Source of the DNA: Rhizobium sp. BT04 | GTDB lineage: Bacteria; Pseudomonadota; Alphaproteobacteria; Rhizobiales; Rhizobiaceae | Reading direction: 5' to 3' | Assembly: GCF_030053135.1 (NCBI RefSeq) | Contig: NZ_CP125653.1 | Location: 62,001 to 126,000 of the forward strand | Length of the DNA: 64,000 nucleotides | Shown here: piece after piece, positions 62,941 to 64,000 of the stretch | Position numbering within the stretch: position 1 is the first letter of the stretch | How the letters are laid out: the number at the start of each line of letters is the position of its first letter | Notes under the pieces: model-generated | Databases searched by the model: none | What the model was told of the DNA's origin: nothing | The model's input: the letters and a program-made list of their open reading frames with translations, nothing else | Program-made: the position numbers and the translations under genes

Positions 62941-63645
62941 TCAGGCAGCAGCGCTTGTCACGGCTTTCCAATATGCGATTGCGAGGACGCGGTGAATGTG
63001 AGTGGCCAGGGCGGATCGTTTGTGATGCGGGGTGACGAAGAGATTTCGGAGTGCCGAGAAGATCGAGATGAACCGCTGCAAGCTGCCGGCTGACCGGAAA
63101 CCTTGCATCGTGCGTTCCCGTTTTCGCAGCGGCAGATGAGAATTTTCCGCTCGATTGTTGAGACCCTTGTGGGACCGGTGCTCGACAGCCGGCATAACAT
63201 CACGCTTGGCCGCGCCATACGAACGGAGCTTGTCGGTGATGATCCGTTTGGGCGGCATGCCTTGCTTCTTCAGCAGCCTAATGAGCAAGCGTCTGGCCGC
63301 CTTCGTATCGCGTCGGCTGTGAACAAGCTCGTCGAGAACGTACCCGTCTTGATCAACGGCACGCCAAAGCCAGTGCTTTCGGCCCGCGATCGAAACCACC
63401 ACCTCGTCCAGATGCCAGACGTCCCGCTGCGACGGCCGCCGGCGACGGAGTTGCTTGACGTAGGCCGGTCCGAATTTCCAACCCCATCGGCGGATCGTTT
63501 CATACGAGACGACAATGCCGCGCTCCAGCAGCATTTCCTCCACCAGCCGCAGGCTCAGCGGGAACCTGAAATACAGCCACACCGCATGGGCGATGACCTG
63601 TTGTGGGAAACGGTGACGCTTGTAGCTGATGGTTGAATTCTTCAT
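62941..63645 (-). CDS. IS6-family transposase
   Basis: DDE transposase of 234 residues. N-terminal zinc-less helix-turn-helix (SYETIRRWGWKFG), catalytic Asp80 in WHLDEVVV, Asp138 in IITDKLRSYG and Glu167 in NNRAENSH. This is the full usual length for IS6 enzymes, so it may be active. It marks a mobile-element boundary on the right side of the window. Confidence 0.9.
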   Translation of the reverse strand: MKNSTISYKRHRFPQQVIAHAVWLYFRFPLSLRLVEEMLLERGIVVSYETIRRWGWKFGPAYVKQLRRRRPSQRDVWHLDEVVVSIAGRKHWLWRAVDQDGYVLDELVHSRRDTKAARRLLIRLLKKQGMPPKRIITDKLRSYGAAKRDVMPAVEHRSHKGLNNRAENSHLPLRKRERTMQGFRSAGSLQRFISIFSALRNLFVTPHHKRSALATHIHRVLAIAYWKAVTSAAA

Positions 63646-63779
63646 CCCGCCATCTTTACACCCGACTCACTGACAGCAGGTTTATGTGACAACTCCTCTC
63701 TGCCATCAGCGCCGATCCGCCGCAGACAATCCGGCTAAAAATAAAACCCACCGCAATCGACCGCGATTTCGGCAGCCTG

Positions 63780-64000
63780 CTAAGCCTTCAATGCTTCCGA
63801 TGGCAAGTGTCCAAAGCGCTTCTTGTATTCGGCTGCGAACCGGCCGAGATGCGTAAATCCCCATTTTGCAGCTACATCTGAAATGGAGCTTTTCAAGCGT
63901 GAATCCAGCAGATCGCAATGAACGGCAGCCAGACGTAATTCACGCAGATGGCTCATAGGGGTCGTATTTCTGAACTGTCTAAAGCCTTGTTGTAGCGTGC
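63780..64000 (-). CDS. AraC-family regulator, C-terminal end (continues past window)
   Basis: Read on the minus strand the last 221 bases encode QQGFRQFRNTTPMSHLREL and, further on, VAAKWGFTHLGRFAAEYKKR, the second helix-turn-helix of AraC/XylS regulators, ending in TAG at 63780-63782. The frame is open to the edge. The start lies outside the window. An unrelated overlapping frame at 63706-63918 is a shadow. Confidence 0.82.
   Translation of the reverse strand, partial: TLQQGFRQFRNTTPMSHLRELRLAAVHCDLLDSRLKSSISDVAAKWGFTHLGRFAAEYKKRFGHLPSEALKA

Noticed and set aside
62930..63700. Terminal inverted repeats of the IS6 element
   Set aside because: No convincing matching pair of ends could be found by eye on both sides of the transposase gene.
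63706..63918. 70-codon frame at the right edge
   Set aside because: A different minus-strand frame encodes a clear AraC-type DNA-binding domain over the same bases.

Overview
The window looks like a chromosome or large replicon of a Rhizobium (R. leguminosarum/etli type). The rha gene set, the RIME-type palindromic intergenic repeats, the dense GC-rich ABC transporter operons and the small alphaproteobacterial proteins all fit. This is judged from the sequence alone; no database search was made.

Layout. 1-8.8 kb: L-rhamnose catabolism. rhaR-rhaS-rhaT-rhaP-rhaQ run on the minus strand, and rhaD-rhaI are divergent on the plus strand. 8.8-10.2 kb: an AhpD-like protein divergent from a SigJ/ECF41-like sigma factor, with back-to-back candidate ECF promoters. 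10.3-12.6 kb: a metal-dependent amidohydrolase and a convergent IclR regulator. 12.8-16 kb: a short-chain dehydrogenase, a TetR regulator with two operator palindromes, and several small genes. 16.1-20.9 kb: amidase, TIM-barrel protein, choline sulfatase and its LysR regulator. 21-23.6 kb: a methyltransferase, a small membrane protein and an HpaI-type aldolase. 23.6-31.2 kb: a minus-strand operon (GNAT, GH3 hexosaminidase, family-5 binding protein, two permeases, two ATPases) that I read as chito-oligosaccharide uptake. 31.4-33.8 kb: thiM-thiE-thiD behind a TPP riboswitch. 34.3-48.2 kb: type I secretion genes and a 3375-residue M10/RTX protein whose gene contains three copies of a roughly 1.76 kb unit. 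48.3-57.8 kb: a second peptide-type ABC transporter operon with a RidA protein and a SelA-like PLP enzyme, then an AllE-like bicupin and a GNAT. 57.8-64 kb: a decayed patch with tyrosine-recombinase fragments, TetR plus two dehydrogenases, an IS6-family transposase and the end of an AraC regulator.

How parts work together. The most interesting link joins two distant loci. The amidohydrolase at 10.5 kb and the transporter/RidA/SelA-like operon at 49 kb share the same promoter spacing (TTGACA, 16 bases, TATTCT) followed by a 37-base element with 29 identical positions. The IclR gene next to the amidohydrolase is the obvious candidate regulator. I infer one dispersed regulon for importing and degrading an amide- or amino-containing compound: the amidohydrolase opens it, the PLP enzyme eliminates ammonia, and RidA hydrolyses the enamine/imine. 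The second highlight is the RTX gene, whose near-identical long tandem units suggest recent amplification.
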